DNA of 64,000 nucleotides from Anarhynchus alexandrinus (taxonomy: Eukaryota > Chordata > Aves > Charadriiformes > Charadriidae): assembly GCA_008711295.1 (NCBI GenBank), contig VUYV01000004.1, positions 9,168,010 through 9,232,009 on the forward strand. Reading direction: 5' to 3'. Under the pieces are notes generated by a model. It did no database searches, was not told where the DNA came from, and worked only from the letters and a program-made list of their open reading frames with translations. Below, one piece after another: positions 12,501-26,505 of this stretch. The translations under genes and the position numbers were made by a program. Position 1 is the first letter of the stretch. Each line of letters starts with the position of its first letter.

Positions 12501-13975
12501 CATATAATGTATTTAGTAAAAATTTTAAGCGATTATTTTAAACACAATTAACACTGGGATACTAAGCTCAGCTAAAGCTGGACTTTACTAAGCTAAAAAT
12601 AATAGTTAATCCTGTCCACTCTTAGACTAGTCAAAAGTGACATATCATGGCACTAATATTGTGCCAGGTCCCTCAACTGTTGAGTTTTTCATTCCCAGTA
12701 AAATATCAATGGACAATTTACTGCAAATTCCAAAATTCCTACATATCTTCTGAGGACAACACAGTGCAATAGAAGCTTATAGGACAAATCATTTAATGAC
12801 AGAGTATTGAAGACAAAAATCTAACTTTACTTACAGTACGTTAAAGTTTATCTCCAAAGATAATTTTATCAAAACGGCTGCTTTAGAATAATGGTTAATT
12901 CCAATCACAAGGTCACCCATGCTACACCATTCTAGAATAAATATCCAAGGTATTCACCCTGGGTAAATGTATCATATGTTTCCAAGCATAGAAAAGTTGT
13001 CTTAGTATGGGCTGACTGCATTCACCATCATCAGAAGGAAAAAACAAAACACAAAACTAAAAAAAAACCCCAAAACACACACCTCCAGCCTTGTACAAAT
13101 TAAGATAAAATTAAAATAATGATTTCTTAATTCAATTTTGTGGAATCTTCAGTCATTTTTTAAACAACTGAACACTGAAATGAACAAAGGTCCAGACAGA
13201 GCAAGCAAGCCACCTAGCAGATGATTGGAAAGATGAGAAAATAATTAATGGAAAGAACTATTCCCACTGTTGGGATTTTAGCTTTCTTCTTCAGTGAAAT
13301 GATGTTCAGCTGTCAAAGGAGAACAAACAGAACCTTCAAGACGATATTTAGATGAGCAGTTTATGGAACTTGCACCTTTTTTCTTAGTAATATCAAACAT
13401 TAAATACAGCTCATACTCTAATGGGTAGCAATATTAAAATCCTATCAATAAATCTTATCATTTGCTGACAAAGTGAAATGTTTTTCCCCATGATATTTTC
13501 CAAATCAGACTTATGATAAATTACTAGAAATTTTAAATGTGTGCTTTTATAGATTGCCCTCCATCCCAGTGGCTTTTAACAACTTGCAACATGAGGTACT
13601 TCCAAAGTTAGAGTACCATTTACTTTTTATTATTAAAGAATTTTAAACATCTTCAATTAATGATGTTCATTGCAATGTTGCATACTTTGCAGTGTACAAA
13701 AATGAACATTATTAACACAGAAAAAGAGAAGTGCAGGGACAATCTCAAAGGAAGGATGTCTCAGCTGTGAAAACCAGGAGAATGAATCAGCAGTAGTACC
13801 AAAGCATTCTCGTCTAATTAATGATGTTGGACTCTGATGGTACCGATGACACCTAATGTCTCAACTTCCCAATCCTTCCTCACCATTTTACAGCCCAGAG
13901 AGGCTTAGTAGGACAGGTTTCAGAAGAGGCAAACAGCAGTCCTTACAAATCTTCAGGTGGCACAAATGAACAAGA
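9521..13975. other. Intergenic, no gene seen
   Basis: Mostly AT-rich sequence. A polypurine segment at about 11087-11200 on the plus strand produces a long open frame (11089-11529) that is compositional, not protein-like. An A-run followed by CCCC sits at 13060-13080. I see no exon here. Confidence 0.5.
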
Positions 13976-14265
13976 AGAGATGTTCCCGCCCTTTAAGAAG
14001 GTGCTGAAATCTCAACAGAAACACCCTGACCCAACAACAAAGGCTTGGAGAGAGCAATGCCGTTCCCTGCCTCTGGCCTTCTGCTCCCTTCTCCGGGCTT
14101 GGGATGCACAGACAGGAACGGAGAGGACGGCTCCAGTACGGCTCTGGCTGCCATGGGGACAGGAAGCCACTGCAGATGGTCCCCAGCCATGCTGGATTGT
14201 CCCGGCACGGTGCACACACCTCCACAACACACACCAAAAATTCATTTATTCTCGGTGATGTTTTA
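13976..14265. other. Isolated GC-rich islet in AT-rich intergenic DNA
   Basis: About 280 bases are clearly richer in G+C than the surrounding kilobases, and several frames stay open on both strands as a consequence. CpG dinucleotides are present but fewer than in the three promoter islands. I recognise no repeat family and no protein. It could be an old repeat, a decayed retrocopy or a conserved element. Confidence 0.45.
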
Positions 14266-17200
14266 AAGTCCTAGCACCCCTAATTCTCAGACTCTCCTAG
14301 GCAGGTATCTCATTGAAGTAACGAGGATTGTACTTCAACAAAAAAATAACCACCTCAGATTTGGGGTTTTCTGTGATTTGAAACAAAGTAAACGTGGGAC
14401 AAACACAAGTTCCTCATTGCAGAGAGAGAACATTCTCCATTTTACTCAGCAGGGAAACCAGTTACTCAATTACTGTGTTACTACACACATCTACTCGACT
14501 CTGCCCTCTGCAAGAGTCAGATGTTCTTTTGTGATGCCGAGGACACAGCAACACTCAGAAAGCCTGCTAGCAAAATGCTTTTCTTGCCAACCCCCTACAA
14601 TTCCCGCTTCCTTCCAATGTGTGCCGTACGTGCTCGGGAAAGAAATCAACGCTTTATTGCGATCCTGCCTCATTCAGTAACCTCTGCTTGAGAAAACTCT
14701 CAATAAAGGTCATTCCTCAGATATTCAAACAAGGATGCAGTTCTCCAAATGCCATAGACTTTATATACAATTACTGCAAATATAAGTGGGTTTCCTGCAC
14801 AACATCACTGGAACTCATGTGGACAGTGCGTTTTGATCTGTTTCTTCCCTTAGACATGTTGTTAAACCAGATAATTCTTCAGAGAGGGAAGAGTTCAGCT
14901 ACTAATAGATTAAATCCTAAAGTGGAATCGATCACATTATCAAATTATGTCAAAATAGCTCATACTAATTTAAGTACATAGTTGTACATAAATGATTTCT
15001 TAATGATTACCTCCATAAAAACGTATTCACTGCTGGAATACTCACAGTGCTTTACCTTAATGTACTCTGAGGTTTACAGACACACACCTAACCAAATGAA
15101 GATAATTCATCTGGCTATGATGTTTGAGTTGGGACAGACCAAATTGATTTGTAATCATTAGTTAAAATCATTTAGACTAAAATAAGACAGAAGGTAACAC
15201 TGACGATACATAAAAAATAAATATGTATACTTGAATTATCTATATTATAAATAATAAATATATTACTATATGTATAGTTATGTAAGAATTAGATCATAAT
15301 TGGCATATAGGAAAGAATTATAATAAACGTATTTAACCTTGTGATTAACAACAGAAGGGAAAAAGTACTTGTCACTGCAATACATGGGAAGTTACACAGC
15401 TCGCTCACAAAGCTCCACACAGTCTTTGCCACCTGCAGTTTACAACTGCAGAAAACCAAATTCTAGTGATAAAAAAGCATCTTGCTGACAATAGCCAAAA
15501 AGTACTGATATCCACACTTATCCTAAATTTTTAAAGAGGGAGGTATTGCTTCATTATTCACATATTCTCAATCGCCAAGCATCTTTACCCTACAATGACA
15601 GTGAAAAATCACTATTTTTTCCTGCAATTCTGTTCCTAAAAATTCTACCTGTTTCTCTCAAACAACCTTTAGTTCCTTTCATTCCCCATCTCTTTTTTTC
15701 TCAATCGATCTATATAGTTACTGTCCCATAAATTCTTCTCAACGCTCAAAGTTAGCTGTTATATAAGAAAAAAATCTGATAGCATAAAACTCAAATGGGG
15801 AGTAACTGGGGAAAAGAACCAGAACACGTCATTAAAAACCACATATACAATATATATTTTTGAATATTTAGATATAAACAGTCCATCTTCATTTCCCCAG
15901 GTTATAAACTCTTCAGGGCAGAGTGCTTTACAGTATATTTATAATTTAACAATGTACCCACCCTGACTGTACCTTAATCCCAGTGAAGCATTTATATTAC
16001 ATGTTTCCTCACTTGATTGCACTTACCATGGCAGAGAGACATACTGTACTAGATTGTTTCCTCCAATTGGAAAAATGTGTTCTAATTACTGTGCTGTGTG
16101 TTAATTGTATTGCTTTCAGTACGCAGCTTTCATATTTTTAGGAAATACTTAAGCATCTAATTAAACTACCCTAAAAAAAAATCTTAAATATTCATGAAAA
16201 TTTAAAGCTGACAATGTATTCTGCATAATTGCCTGATGGAATTAATTGATACTATGCTACCTTGAAATCAATTTGTACTAAATCTATTTGCACAAAACAG
16301 TCAATAAATATCCCTCTGCACAAAATCTATAGTTTTTCATAGTAGTCAAACAGTATTTTATTTTCATTTTGTAACTATGCAGTGAGTACAATTAGCTGAT
16401 CAGACTTCATTATTAGTAGCTCATTGCATATCAGGCCTTACGCACAGGACTTAAAATTTGCAGACATTTCACACAAGGCAGATGAACTACCGATTGCCAA
16501 TTTCAAACAAACACAAAGCAGGTCATTAAAACTGATGGAATTCACTGTATCAGTTTAAAAGAAAAGAACCAACCTAACAAACAAACAAAAAAACCAAAAA
16601 CAAAACAAATTAGAGCTGTTTAGTGAAAGTTCAGAATACATAGCAAGTACATATTTGTACTGTGGTTTTTAACCTGTGTTCACATGTGTACCTAAAGAGT
16701 CAAATTTTATTTTTATGTATTAGGAATGTATGAGCTTAACTTTAGTTAATACAACAGCAGAAGGAAGTGCAAGAAAAACAATTGATAAGGTGGTTGTGTA
16801 ATGGAGAGGAAACACACTGAGTTTATTTATGACTAGATGATACTTCTACCTAAACCATCACCATTTTTTTCACTGAAATAGCATACAAGCAACACCAAAC
16901 CCATTAGGTGTCCAAAGAGACTGGCACACTATATATAAGTATATATAAGGCAGTCTTCGCACTTAAAAGTGCACAGTTTAAACAGATGAAAAGGAGATTA
17001 AAAAGTAGGTATAGATATAAGCACAATGTAGAATGTATTACTTATTGATTGGTACTGATTTTCCAAATGGTATTTAATTTAAACTTGGAGTACAAAGACT
17101 CCGTATGCTGGGAATGAAGCTCCTGTGTGGATTTCATATTGTTCAGTAGAAGAAAGCGCACACTTCAGCCTCTCCCATAACTCAGCACTAATAGGACCTC

Positions 17201-20200
17201 TTTGCTCTACTCAGCCACTTTGTACAAATGAAAGTTGATGGAATTTAATCCCTTTGAGTCTTTTATTTGCCTATAAAATTTGGTTCAAATAGACTAGTGG
17301 TTTCCAAAGTAAATTCACAGCGAGGATTAAACTGTAACAGTAGCACTGCATAAGCTTTAGGTTTTTGGGGGCTCAGCAGTCTCTATTTGATGTTTTTAAT
17401 GTATCAACAGTCAACAGAAAAAAGTTTCTGTGTACTCAGAAACGGAATCTGATAGGACAGCTTCCTTCAGAAAATTTCTTAATGGTCTCCACAGTGACAA
17501 AATATATGCAGATAAACAGAACTTTATTTCAAAATATTAGAAAAGTAAACCTATGCTGTCTTCTGCCCAAGCATACAGTGACCTACTGCAGCAATTGGCT
17601 GACACTAATGATTGGCAATCCCCTTCAATAGCCACTGAGAGCAAATATTTAACAAATTGCCTTCTTCATGGCCTTTATTATACTAGACTGGAACAACAAA
17701 TACATCCAAGAACTGAAATCAATTCCAATTTTACTCCAAATGATGGTGCAATGGCAAGAGAAGACAACACATCTTATATTGCATTGCAGTTCTGCATAAA
17801 TAGATTCTGACTTCATTTACACGAGTGACTCTCCACTAATTCCATCAAATTCCATCAATGCCCATCAATTTAAGGACTATTCAAGGTCTCAAGAAACTAT
17901 AAGATACATGCATATACTTTATTTACTACTTTTACTTACCATTATTTAATAGTTGTATATAAGTAACAGATTATTAGAGTATTACATTTGTAAACCTTCA
18001 TTGTCAATCCTTTAAGTTTCCAAAGACAAGTTTTCAAATTTATTTCCAAAACACTTTTAACACTAGTTATGTCTGAAGAGTTAAATCAAATCAATATTAA
18101 GGACAATTACTTTATGCAAACATAAACCACAGTTAGAATAATAGGTCTTTATAAGAACTGCTTTAATTTGTGATGTCTTGCCTCCTAGCCTTTGACTTCC
18201 AGTTGTAATGCTTGTTTTTCAATAAAATATTTTCAAAATGTTATCGGTTTTGAATACAGAATTCAGTTGTTATATGGAATAAGAGATTAGGTTGTTTGCA
18301 GTTCCCTCTCTTTAAGATACCAATCTATACATTTTTCAATCTTAAATATGTATCTTTCAAGATAAATTATGGAAAACAATCACACAATAAGTCAATTTGG
18401 ATCACAACTAAAAAATGTCTTTGGAGAACAGGAAACAGAATTGGCACAAGGGTTAACAACATTTTGCAGAACAATTAAATACGCTGCAGTTCTTAAATTA
18501 GCCTTCTACCACGAGTATTACCATATTAAAATATTAAGACTATTATTTTCAGAATACATAGAAATCTATTCCGTATTATCAGAATATGAAGAAATTTTAT
18601 GTTGACCATACTCTAATTCTGAACATGTGACCATTTCTTGAAAGAGCGGACATTGAAAAATTACAGATAAAATTGTGCTCCAATTGCCCTGTATAATCTG
18701 AAGTAAGAAAATGACAATGTCCAATATAGGCTCAGGGATACAAAATGAAAGAGCTCTACTATATAGTAAGACTTAATAACCATTGAACATTAGTTCTGCA
18801 ATTAAGAAACAATGTTGCAATATATTTATTTTTTAATATTAAAAAAATAAACCAAAAAACCCAACAAAATCTTTCTTCATAGCATAGCAGATCAAATTCT
18901 AACTAACTTCTAGTATATTTTAAAATATACTTACATTCAAGTGTTTGCAAATATTAATTTCAATGGGATATTAAATTAGCATGTGTTATGGAATATAATA
19001 TCCTGAAATGTAGAGTCTAAACACTCAATCTAAAACAATAAACAAAGGGCTGTTAACTTCAGCTCTGGAACAATTTTTACTGAAAGCAAAAATAAAAATG
19101 TTTAAAAAAAATTTTTTAGGAGACTAAAGGAATGGCTATACAGCCTAAAAGAGGTCAGTTATCCAGTAAATATCATTACAGTTTTAAGGCCAAAGTGTGC
19201 TGACTCAACTCTCTACCTGTAGAAAGTAAAATTATCAAAAGATGATCAAAGATGAGGAAAAAATAGAGAACAGCTCATTCTACATTTTTGTTGCTCCTGT
19301 TGCTATGTAATTGTTGACTCAAATATTTTTTTTTCCTCAAATGGTGCTTTGTTTTTCTGTTTTTTTTTCCATTGAGAACAGTAATAGTGAAAGTCTAATA
19401 TTTTTTCATATATGTTTAGCTAGTGGAAGATGACTATTACAGTATTAGTAATCCAGAAGCTTGCATATTCTAAATCAGTTTATAGTCTTGAAACAGGACA
19501 CATTCCTTGTTATTCATGTGTGACATTTTATTACTTAATAGAATAAAATACAGAATTAGCTTACAAAAGGACTTTCAAAAGTTTTCCTTGGTAGTGTATG
19601 CTTTCATGGAAACCTTTTTTTTTTTTTTTTAAATTTATCATACTCCCCTTAAGCTTTTTTGTCTTACCTGCTTGCAAAACATTCTTTTGTGAAATAGCTC
19701 TTTTCTGAAGGTATTTTACAATATTCAAGTGCTTAATCTTGCTCTTTCACACACAGATAACAAACTTCTTTAAATTCTAAGGTCTCTTGCCTCCTGCAAT
19801 ATTTCCAGAAATACTTTAAACTTATCTATTGGCTTCATCCTACACAAGACACAAAAATAAAACAAGGAGCTTGAATAATGGTACCTATAATTTTCTTACA
19901 GACATGACAATGACTATTAACAACTATGCAGAACAGTTACCAGGGAGTAGTTTGGGAAACGACCTGCTCGCTTGGGGGCACGCAGATAACGGTAGCGGGA
20001 AGCCTGGCTTACTTTATTTCTAACAGCTCAATTTCTGACACTAATTAAAAATCTACCTGGCCTGACCTCAGTGTTTGGAATACATCTTCATTTATCTCAG
20101 AAATCATTAAGATTCAGAGACTAAACTATCTGCATCTATGTGGAACTTCAAGTACTTTGGGTTTGTTCAGAACAAGATCTAAACATCCTCTATCAATTAT

Positions 20201-23200
20201 GTGTATAATTAACTTCACACTCTTCAAAAAGTGCCACTGATTTCAATGAGCTTCTTCAATGAACCTAAAATGTATCCAACAAGTTCTTTCATGTTGTTGC
20301 ACTGTTTTTCAGTTAATTTTTCTTGAGCAGCTATGTTAAATTAGCTCAAATATATGGTGTGGATAGAATTAAAAAACAGGAATCCAAAGCACTGAAATAT
20401 TTTTCCTGTTTTCTCTCTGTCCTTAAACTGGTTTGTTGAAGTATTTCAGGTTGCTCTCATGCTGATACAGAATATTTGATAATGTGTATTGACAATGGGT
20501 TTCACCCTTCTGACTTTCATTATTATTAAGTCATTCTCACGTATGACTTAAAATACAACCAGTCTTTTCATTTCCCTCAACCTGAAGTACCATAATTTTT
20601 TTTCTAGATTACTGTACAGCAGCCTATTGCAGCTGCTGAAAGAAGCCAAGGGAGCAGGTCAGGAACTACCTTCATTCTTCTTTGGAAATACATTCGGCTC
20701 TAGAAGTGAGTCCATCCAATTTACAGATTTAGGTCAAAAGTGCAAGCATTAAGGATGGAAAAGCATAAACAAAAGTTATATACAATGAAAAGGCCATATG
20801 GAAAAACTATTTTCAAAACTGTAGTTATACCAAAGTAGTCACTAGAAAAAACATTTACTTACCAGAGTAACTGTGGTTCTTTGACATGTTATCCATGGAG
20901 ATCTCAATCTCATTACTCTTCTCAAGGTTTCTGCTTGCCTAAAAAGTCAGCGTTCTTCAGTGCGGTCGCTTGCACTGTGTAATAAGCCTTTTATTACATA
21001 CAGCCTAAGAAGTTTAGTTTCCCATAGCATTGGCACTGTTTTTTCTAGTGTGGGGTTTAAAAGGGTGTGGGTGTGTATATACTCCAAGAGATGAACGCAA
21101 TCATTTATATAGAATTTGAACATATTTGAGCAGATTAGGACATAAGACTGAAAGTATCTCTGTCCTTATAAAGACCACACTATTAACTTAAGGTCTGACT
21201 ATCCCTTAGCTTTCAAGATCATATAGTGCCACATAAAACTTTGCTTTACTGATAGCAGCTACCAGGTTGCTAAAAATTCAAGGATAGCCATATACCTTGC
21301 TAATATTATATCAACACCTTCAGAGTGACTTAACCTTTCAACAAAGTTTGCCTGTGAAAGGCATGGTAAAGATCGGGTCTGCACAAGAGTAATGCTCAGA
21401 TGAGCCCTTATGGAACCAGCATAACCCTCACCATGTCAAGACTAGCAAGCAGCTCCTGGGGTGGGAGGAAAAAATGTCATTCAATTTTAAGTCTTTCCAT
21501 TGGAATTACTCCTACTTCAAAGAGTGTCATGATCTTCAACTAAGCACTTTTGGTGAATATATCCAGTGCCTTCAAACCATACATCGGATGTAGCCTAGGA
21601 TTCTATTTTAGAGACAGAGAGAGAAGATATGGCTTGAGGGTCACCCAAGAGAAATACCATTTCCAAAATATCTGAATCCTATGGTCTACTGAAGAATATT
21701 GCAATAAACAACATGTGCTATCCATCTTTTTGTTTCCTCCAGATCATTGTCACGATAAAGATTACAAAAAAGCATATAGCAATCCCAGGGCCCAGAAAAT
21801 GAAAAAGATTCTGAAGTGGAAGCGGGAACATGGATTGCATTGGAGCATTTCTTTTGCTTGCTCTGTAGAACGCTCTACTCTCTACTGACTCCTAGCAAAA
21901 AACAATCACAAAAACATGCTCTCTGTGCCACTGGATGATTCACTGACAACTGGAGAACATGGGAGAAGTATCTGCTGTCCTACTTATAATGTACTATACT
22001 GCTACCGGCAGATGCAGGCCAAAGAATTTATCTTAGGAGACTTCCTAAGACTCACTAGATGAGCGATAATCAACTTATGCGGAGCAACTGTGTCTGTCAA
22101 CACTTATTTTATGAACCCCCAACAAGGACAGCAATGCTTTGTATGCCACAGAGCACCCAGAGCAATAAGACATTTATATTTAATGAACTTCCTGAAAAAA
22201 AAGTAAAGATTATTTGAAGATTTAGGCAAGTAATTCACCTTGTCCTCAAGGAAGCATTCACTGCTACAAAGCTAAAAGGCAGATCACACAAAATTAGGGT
22301 ACACCTAAGTACAGTCAGTCTTTCCACAGTTTTAATGAAGTCAGAACTTCTGGGATTGTGATCTTGTGCACACAGAGTTACTTGACTACACCCAATGATT
22401 TCACTTACCTGCCTTTAAGTTCATCACCCTCAAAAGAATTTGATCATCAGCCATACTGAGATTGTACCTTGAAGAATCTTAAATCCACAGGTGACCCGAC
22501 ACAAACATGTGCCACCACTTGCAGGAAAACATACCCTGTCAGTTATTCCTCATGCCAAATTTCAACTCTTCCATGTTTCAGAGGGAGCTAGTCTGTAAAC
22601 TTGAGAATCTTTTCCTGTTCACCAAGTCCTACTTTGCTAGGAGCACCTGATAATAAGCTGCCTGCATCTGACAGTTCACTGACAAACTTTATGTCATTTT
22701 GGTGAGTTTTATGTCAGGACATTCAATTAGGAAGCTCTTGCTATTCCTAATTCTTTGGGATAGTTCCTCTGAAGATCTTAGCACAAGGTACAAAATGCTT
22801 AGCAGGCAGTTGCCACTTTCCAACCGTGTCTACTTACGCTATTCCATGCTGATACCTGGTAAAAAGCCTAGTTTTGAAGTATCAATCACCTTTAGACAGA
22901 GCCAGCATACCAAGTGCAGTATGCAATACCCCACAGTTCACATGCCTAATTTTCCATCACCTCCAGGATCATTCTGAGGGTCTCTACATCCATGAATTGC
23001 CAGAATGCCTTCAGTCAACCAGAGACAATGTGTGATAGCAATTCATTAAGAGACAATGAAGAAACTGCAACTTCCCACATAGATTCCTAATATGCAACTA
23101 TCTTCTTATCTGTTGATACTTATGGCTGTAACATTGAAATTTATACCGCTTAGGAGAAAGGAACCCACCCTTCCAGCAGAGTCAGTAAGCTGTTTCAAAA

Positions 23201-24954
23201 TAGAATTTCATACTTTATGACACCCAGCAAAGATTCACCCAGGTAATGGCAATACAGATAACTACAACCACCTGCTTGGTATACTTTATAAACTTTCCTA
23301 CCAGAAATTATTAAAGCACCCAGGAACTACACCATTCTACAGAATCCCTTTGGTTTCCATTTGGGATCTTATGCACCAGGTCAATAGCTAATCTCCAACT
23401 GCCCAGTCCAGAGACATCAAAAGCCTGCTGACTCACTTGCAGGCTACTTAATGCTCATAGTTTTGTGACAAAGGATCTGTGCAAGACAGTAACTAGAATG
23501 AGAAAGGACTCCTTAGCTTCTGAATTAAGAAAAGGACAGTGGTACTTCTATAAACAGGAAGAAAATAAACCTAGTGATTGCCAATGAGACTAATTATTAA
23601 CCAGCCAGTGTGTTACAACATAAAAAAGCAGTCTTATTGCCAAGTTTTACCTTGGTTCCACAGGGGCAGGTAAGCAGATCCGAGGGGAAGGAAAGGAAAA
23701 GAAGGTATAGGAATGTGGGAGATGGGTAAAGCCCAAATGGATATTACTAGCCAGAAGACTCCTGCCGGTTTACTTGCAAAAACAGAAACTGAAAAACTGG
23801 GACTTGTATAGCGTTTGACGAAACAGGAGCAAATAAGAAAAAGTGACTTCAAAAATAGGCCCTGGCAGACAGCAGTAATTGATATTAAGTACCCACTTCA
23901 AACTACTTTAGGAGGTCAAGCACCTCAAGATTATACAATAGCACATCAAGGATCTGCATTTTCATCTTTTTCAGATGTTGCATTAGTCTTTCAGTTGCCA
24001 CCAACTTTACTGATGTAATAAAACCAGAGTTACCTAAACAACAGAATATATAAAGACACACAAGTCTACCATTAAAAATTTTAAACCTCTATACACTTAA
24101 AAATAACCAGTGTGCTGCTCTTAAGAAGTATGAGTAGTTGTTGTGGGTATTCAGACCAGTAATATTTACTGTACAAATCAAAGAAAAACAGATTTAGATA
24201 AATGAAAACTTACATGACCTTTGAGTTAGCTCAGATGCCAGTAGCAGTCTGGATACAGCGACACATAACAGCTAACTTTTCCTGCTTCTGTAACATACCA
24301 TTACAGAAGTACGTACGGAACCAATAAATATACATAGTACACTAATTGTTGGAAGAAAAAAAAACAAAAAAAACAAAAGCAAAACCAACAACATAAGCTT
24401 GGGGACTAGGGTTAAGTTAGCAAAAATAGAAAGGCATTCTTTAAGAACAAATACTGCTCCTGTTTGAGGCAGGTAAATATGAAATAAAGTTACTGGAATT
24501 TTCATGTGTAAAGGTGATTCTGTGGTTAGCACTTCAGAAAAAAAGTTTAGAAGTTACAGTGGTCAGGAGCAAACACAAGTCTCTACATTGGTATAACAAC
24601 TAATGCTCTTTACAACTTTTCAGCTCCTGAGCAGAATTGCACTACAACTGCTCTACCAAGCAAATAACTAAATATATGTCTCCTGGTTGCCCAAACCATG
24701 ACAATATACCTTTGGAAACTCCACTGTAATGCAAGTGAGTGATATCATGTTCTAGATCACAGTGGGTGTTTTGGGGGTTTTTTTCTTCTTTTCTGCATAC
24801 CGGTATTTTTTAACGTGTTTTTTTTAAGCATGTGAGGCAACTTCTCATTAAAGTTTTGATTAAATATGTTTTAACCCATCAGTGATGTGTTAGGTAACTC
24901 AATCTCTGCTCTGAACAAAAGACAGGACAGCTTACGTAGAGATAACATCCCCGA
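14266..24954. other. Intergenic, no gene seen
   Basis: More than 10 kb of AT-rich DNA without a supportable exon. It has a T16 run at 19615-19630, short TATATAAG repeats around 16930-16950 and an A-run/CCC motif near 18851. Open frames are short and scattered. Confidence 0.5.
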
Positions 24955-25720
24955 AGCAGCATTTTATTTTATTCATTTAATTCCAAAACATTTAATTTAG
25001 AAGTCTGGCATCTCAGTCATCCATCTTAACATGGGCTAATATTGACATAGTGTTGTCAGAATACAGAGACAACTAAACAGCCAAAGAGTTTACAAAAAAT
25101 AAATTCATGATTCTTCAAAACAACTGCAAAAGGTTACAAGTATCAAAACTCTTAGGTAGATGCACTGCATTAAAAGAAACTGTGCACATAAGTTAGAGGC
25201 AAAAAAACCAAATTGCTACTGAAACCTCACATTTCAAACAGTTTATTGTAAACTGATGAACAGAGTTGTCGTTTCACATCAGCTTAATTGTTTTCATTGA
25301 CTGAAAAAAATTTGAGGTGGCTAATTTACTTTGCATGCACAAAATGTACTGCTTAACAGAACTGTCAGCTCATTTCAAATGGAAAAAGATTTAACTGGAA
25401 TCTAGTTATGTTCAAATCACTTTCCATTATTCTTTCCCATATTTTCCAATCAACAGGCAAACTAAAAATGCCTCATTTACTATGCATCTTTCTGCACTGC
25501 TCAAGTGCAACTAAGATAAATAGGGCCAATAAACCAATCAATCCATCAATGCCCATGAAGACTCATCTGAAACTGCTTCTTGATAAAGTGGACAGCAGAT
25601 CTGAACAGCTGTACAATACAGATATGCTTAGCACTAGATATTTAGTGTGACTGTGGCAAGGAAATATTGGTGATGATGGGGATGGTGAAGTGGATGAAAG
25701 AGGGATCGGAGGAAAGCTTT
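24950..25720 (-). other. YWHAH: YWHAH 3' untranslated region (estimated extent)
   Basis: Non-coding sequence between the YWHAH stop codon and the distal candidate poly(A) signal. An upstream AATAAA at 25243-25248 would give a shorter form with about 475 bases of 3'UTR. A 15-base string TCCATCAATGCCCAT (about 25541) also occurs near 17850 and is probably a coincidence of low-complexity CCATCAAT repeats. Confidence 0.55.
24963..24968 (-). terminator. YWHAH: Candidate YWHAH polyadenylation signal (distal)
   Basis: TTTATT on the plus strand gives AATAAA on the gene strand, about 755 bases after the stop codon. The neighbouring sequence offers overlapping AT-rich variants. A second AATAAA lies at 25243-25248. 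Which one is used cannot be told from sequence alone. Confidence 0.5.
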
Positions 25721-26377
25721 TTAATTATTGCCCTCTCCTGCTTCTTCATCTTGCTGGTCACTCGTCCAGAGAGTGAGGTTATCTCGAAGTAACTGCATGA
25801 TGAGAGTGGAGTCCTTGTAGGAATCCTCATTTAGTGTGTCCAGCTCTGCTATGGCATCATCAAAGGCTTGTTTGGCTAAAAGGCAGGCCTGCTCAGGAGC
25901 ATTCTGGATTTCATAGTAGAACACTGAGAAATTGAGTGCCAGCCCAAGCCTAATTGGGTGAGTGGGCTGCATGTGCTCCTTGCTGATTTCAAAAGCCTCT
26001 TTATAGGCAGCTTCTGAGGCTTCCACAACACTGTTCTTCTTCTCTCCAGCAGCAACTTCTGCCAAATAGCGGTAGTAATCCCCTTTCATTTTCAGATAAA
26101 AGACCTTGCTCTCATACTGGAAGTCATTGCAGTTCTTGATCAAGTATTTATCTAGCAGAGCCAAAACATCATTGCAGACTGTCTCAAGCTCCTTTTCTAT
26201 CTTCTCCCTATAGGCTTTAACCTTCTCCAGCTTCTTCTCATTCCCATCTGCCATAGTCTTCTGCTCTATGCTGCTGATGACACGCCAGGAAGATCGTCTA
26301 GCTCCAACTACATTCTTGTAGGCTACAGACAGCAGGTTTCTATCCTCATTTGACAGAGGCTCATTCAGCTCAGTTAC
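25721..26377 (-). CDS. YWHAH: 14-3-3 protein eta, coding exon 2 (residues 30-247)
   Basis: This exon encodes helices 2-9 and the tail of a 14-3-3 dimer, the phosphoserine/phosphothreonine-binding adaptor that controls many kinases, channels and transcription factors in the cytosol. It opens after the acceptor TGTATTTTCAG (AG at 26378-26379) in phase 0 with [16 protein letters not shown] and ends at TAA (25721-25723). The family signatures [19 protein letters not shown] and [20 protein letters not shown] are intact, as are the groove residues expected in them. The internal [18 protein letters not shown] and the tail [11 protein letters not shown] assign it to eta rather than gamma. Exons 1 and 2 give 247 residues, against 246 in human eta as I recall it; the extra residue is a final Asn. 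The ATG at 26252-26254 is internal (residue 72) and is not the start. Confidence 0.97.
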   Translation of the reverse strand, partial: VTELNEPLSNEDRNLLSVAYKNVVGARRSSWRVISSIEQKTMADGNEKKLEKVKAYREKIEKELETVCNDVLALLDKYLIKNCNDFQYESKVFYLKMKGDYYRYLAEVAAGEKKNSVVEASEAAYKEAFEISKEHMQPTHPIRLGLALNFSVFYYEIQNAPEQACLLAKQAFDDAIAELDTLNEDSYKDSTLIMQLLRDNLTLWTSDQQDEEAGEGNN

Positions 26378-26470
26378 CTGAAAATACAGACAAAGATCAA
26401 ATTTAAAGGGTTTGTCTTAGAGAAGAGCATGCTAACTTCCTTCAATACTTCCATCATGAAGTGCAAGATT

Positions 26471-26505
26471 CAAAATTCCTTCTAGATCCCAAAATTCCCT
26501 CTAGA
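26471..26505. repeat. Short tandem duplication, period 19
   Basis: CAAAATTCCTTCTAGA (26471-26486) is repeated as CAAAATTCCCTCTAGA (26490-26505) with one mismatch and a three-base spacer. It lies about 95 bases inside the intron from the exon 2 acceptor. On the gene strand it is purine-rich, so it is not an extended polypyrimidine tract. Confidence 0.85.

Noticed and set aside
1..24954. Possible SLC5A1 exons, expected left of YWHAH from the human order
   Set aside because: No sodium/glucose cotransporter sequence is visible in any frame; the gene probably lies outside the window.
17850..25560. Shared 15-mer TCCATCAATGCCCAT near 17850 and 25541
   Set aside because: The flanks do not match and the string is part of CCATCAAT-type simple sequence, so a common origin is not supported.
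26252..26254. ATG giving a 177-residue 14-3-3 protein from exon 2 alone
   Set aside because: The frame continues upstream to a clear splice acceptor and joins exon 1 in phase, so this Met is internal and no truncated gene is needed.
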